Shown here: positions 6,875 to 7,697 of the stretch, in pieces | Numbering within the stretch: position 1 is the stretch's first letter | How the letters are laid out: each line of letters begins with the position of its first letter | DNA from: Clostridia bacterium | Lineage (GTDB): Bacteria; Bacillota; Clostridia; Oscillospirales; Acutalibacteraceae | Direction of reading: 5' to 3' | Assembly: GCA_017552845.1 (NCBI GenBank) | Contig: JAFZOE010000194.1 | Span: forward strand, 1-7,697 | Length of the DNA stretch: 7,697 bases | Translations under genes and position numbers: made by a program | The notes under the pieces: generated by a model | The model's input: the letters and a program-made list of their open reading frames with translations, nothing else | Databases searched by the model: none | What the model was told of the DNA's origin: nothing

Positions 6875-6900
6875 AAAGAGGTCTTTAATATTACCTAATT

Positions 6901-6929
6901 ATTATACTTTTATTTACAAATTTTGTCAA
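6901..6929 (-). promoter_or_regulatory. Consensus sigma-A promoter of the riboswitch-ATPase transcript
   Basis: TTGACA (6924-6929) and TATAAT (6901-6906) on the minus strand match both hexamers perfectly with a 17-bp spacer. Transcription would start near 6894, giving a leader of about 157 nt to the ATG. The -35 box contains the TGA stop codon of the upstream rhamnosidase gene. Such a strong promoter fits a system in which the riboswitch, not initiation, sets the output. Confidence 0.92.
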
Positions 6930-7697
6930 TCTTTTTTTATAAAGGAAATTGTGCCGGGCGCAAGTTCAAGCACCGTATCCCCGCCGTCTTCAAATACATA
7001 TCCCGCGGGAGCCCTGATTATACCTTTTGCACCGGCGGGGACTTTGAGACTGAGCACTGCGCCGGATTCATTTTTATCCCAGCGCACTTCGATTCTGCCG
7101 CAGGGAGCCTCAAAGAATGCCTCGGCAAATTCCACAGGCACATTGAAATCGGGATGGATAACAAATTCATCGGCGGACGTGTTGCCCGGATTCACCTCAA
7201 TACCGGCGACTTTCTGGATAAACCAGCTTTCGATGTCTCCGAAGAAATGATGATTGAGGGAATTCGCCCAATCGTGGTCCTCGTCCGGCTGAAAATCCTC
7301 GGGAAGGGCGGTAAGTCCTCTTCGAACAAACATGCCATAGGAGGGATAGTCCGTGCGTGTAATCATCTTATAGGCGAGCGCACCCTCTCCGATATCCGAG
7401 AGAATATGGAAAATAACGCGCATTCCTATCATTCCGCAATCGATTTTATCCCCGCCATCATGAATGATATCAAGGAGAACTTTCGAGGCTTTTTCTTTTT
7501 CATCGGCATTGAATATGCCGTAATAAATGCAGATTGCCTGAGCCGTCTGGCATCGGGGAATGACTGTCATTGAATCAAAATCAATCAGATTCTTTCTTAC
7601 AGCATCTTTAAGCTCGCCGGCAAGCTCAAGTGCAAAATGCTCTTGAATTTTAAGACCGAGAGCCGAGAATAAATCCGCGCTCTTCTCAGCGATATAC
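6926..7697 (-). CDS. Alpha-L-rhamnosidase, GH78, C-terminal part (runs off right edge)
   Basis: The last 256 residues of a glycoside hydrolase that would release terminal alpha-L-rhamnose from plant glycosides or polysaccharides. The frame is open from base 7696 and the N-terminal part is outside the window. Numbering from the first full codon, residues 1 to about 170 are the end of the catalytic (alpha/alpha)6 barrel, with RCQTAQAICIYYGIF (48-62), YPSYGMFVRRGLTALPEDF (117-135) and SLNHHFFGDIESWF (146-159). This pattern matches the GH78 stretch YPSWG...GATT.WE.W...SLNH..FG. Glu133 (bases 7298-7300) is at the position of the catalytic general base, so this part looks intact. The rest (about 175-256) is the C-terminal beta-sandwich domain, ending in GTISFIKKD. 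No export signal can be judged. The TGA at 6926-6928 lies inside the ATPase promoter, with no terminator between. Confidence 0.88.
   Translation of the reverse strand, partial: YIAEKSADLFSALGLKIQEHFALELAGELKDAVRKNLIDFDSMTVIPRCQTAQAICIYYGIFNADEKEKASKVLLDIIHDGGDKIDCGMIGMRVIFHILSDIGEGALAYKMITRTDYPSYGMFVRRGLTALPEDFQPDEDHDWANSLNHHFFGDIESWFIQKVAGIEVNPGNTSADEFVIHPDFNVPVEFAEAFFEAPCGRIEVRWDKNESGAVLSLKVPAGAKGIIRAPAGYVFEDGGDTVLELAPGTISFIKKD

Noticed and set aside
6923..7573. A 216-codon plus-strand open frame.
   Set aside because: It is the antisense of the rhamnosidase gene; the minus-strand product matches GH78 motifs, while the plus-strand product resembles nothing known.
1..7697. CRISPR arrays, insertion sequences, phage genes, toxin-antitoxin or defence systems.
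   Set aside because: No regularly spaced repeats, transposase motifs, terminal inverted repeats or defence domains; all long frames are accounted for by housekeeping or metabolic genes.

Overview
The window looks like chromosomal core sequence from a Gram-positive bacterium of the Firmicutes, most likely a gut-type Clostridia (inference). The evidence is a T-box leader on a valyl-tRNA synthetase gene, a yybP-ykoY riboswitch, sigma-A type promoters with 17-bp spacers, strong GGAGG-type ribosome binding sites, moderate GC with AT-rich intergenic DNA, and a family-78 rhamnosidase. I see no mobile element, CRISPR array, phage gene, tRNA or rRNA.

Layout: 1-726 (minus) is the N-terminal third of valS, running off the left edge. 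Its leader (about 727-1030) carries a T-box with a GUA specifier, a T-box sequence, a terminator hairpin and its own promoter. 1083-2683 (minus) holds two overlapping genes: a membrane-anchored metallo-beta-lactamase-fold hydrolase related to the ComEC C-terminal domain, then a cytoplasmic cyclophilin. A divergent intergenic region (2684-2812) separates them from a plus-strand compact SulP-like transporter (2813-3928). A bidirectional terminator (3936-3959) lies between that gene and the convergent P-type ATPase gene (3969-6737, minus). The ATPase has a consensus promoter and a yybP-ykoY manganese riboswitch in its leader (6760-6894). The right edge (6926-7697, minus) is the C-terminal part of a GH78 alpha-L-rhamnosidase whose stop codon lies inside the ATPase promoter.

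Functionally this is a housekeeping neighbourhood rather than one pathway. Two RNA switches dominate its regulation: uncharged tRNA-Val should raise valS expression, and manganese should raise expression of the P-type ATPase. The second link suggests that the ATPase, which by sequence resembles SERCA-type Ca2+ pumps, works at least partly as a Mn2+ exporter. The most unusual signal is the ATPase leader: two copies each of two complementary strands can form two exclusive sets of helices. I found no convincing undescribed multi-gene system.
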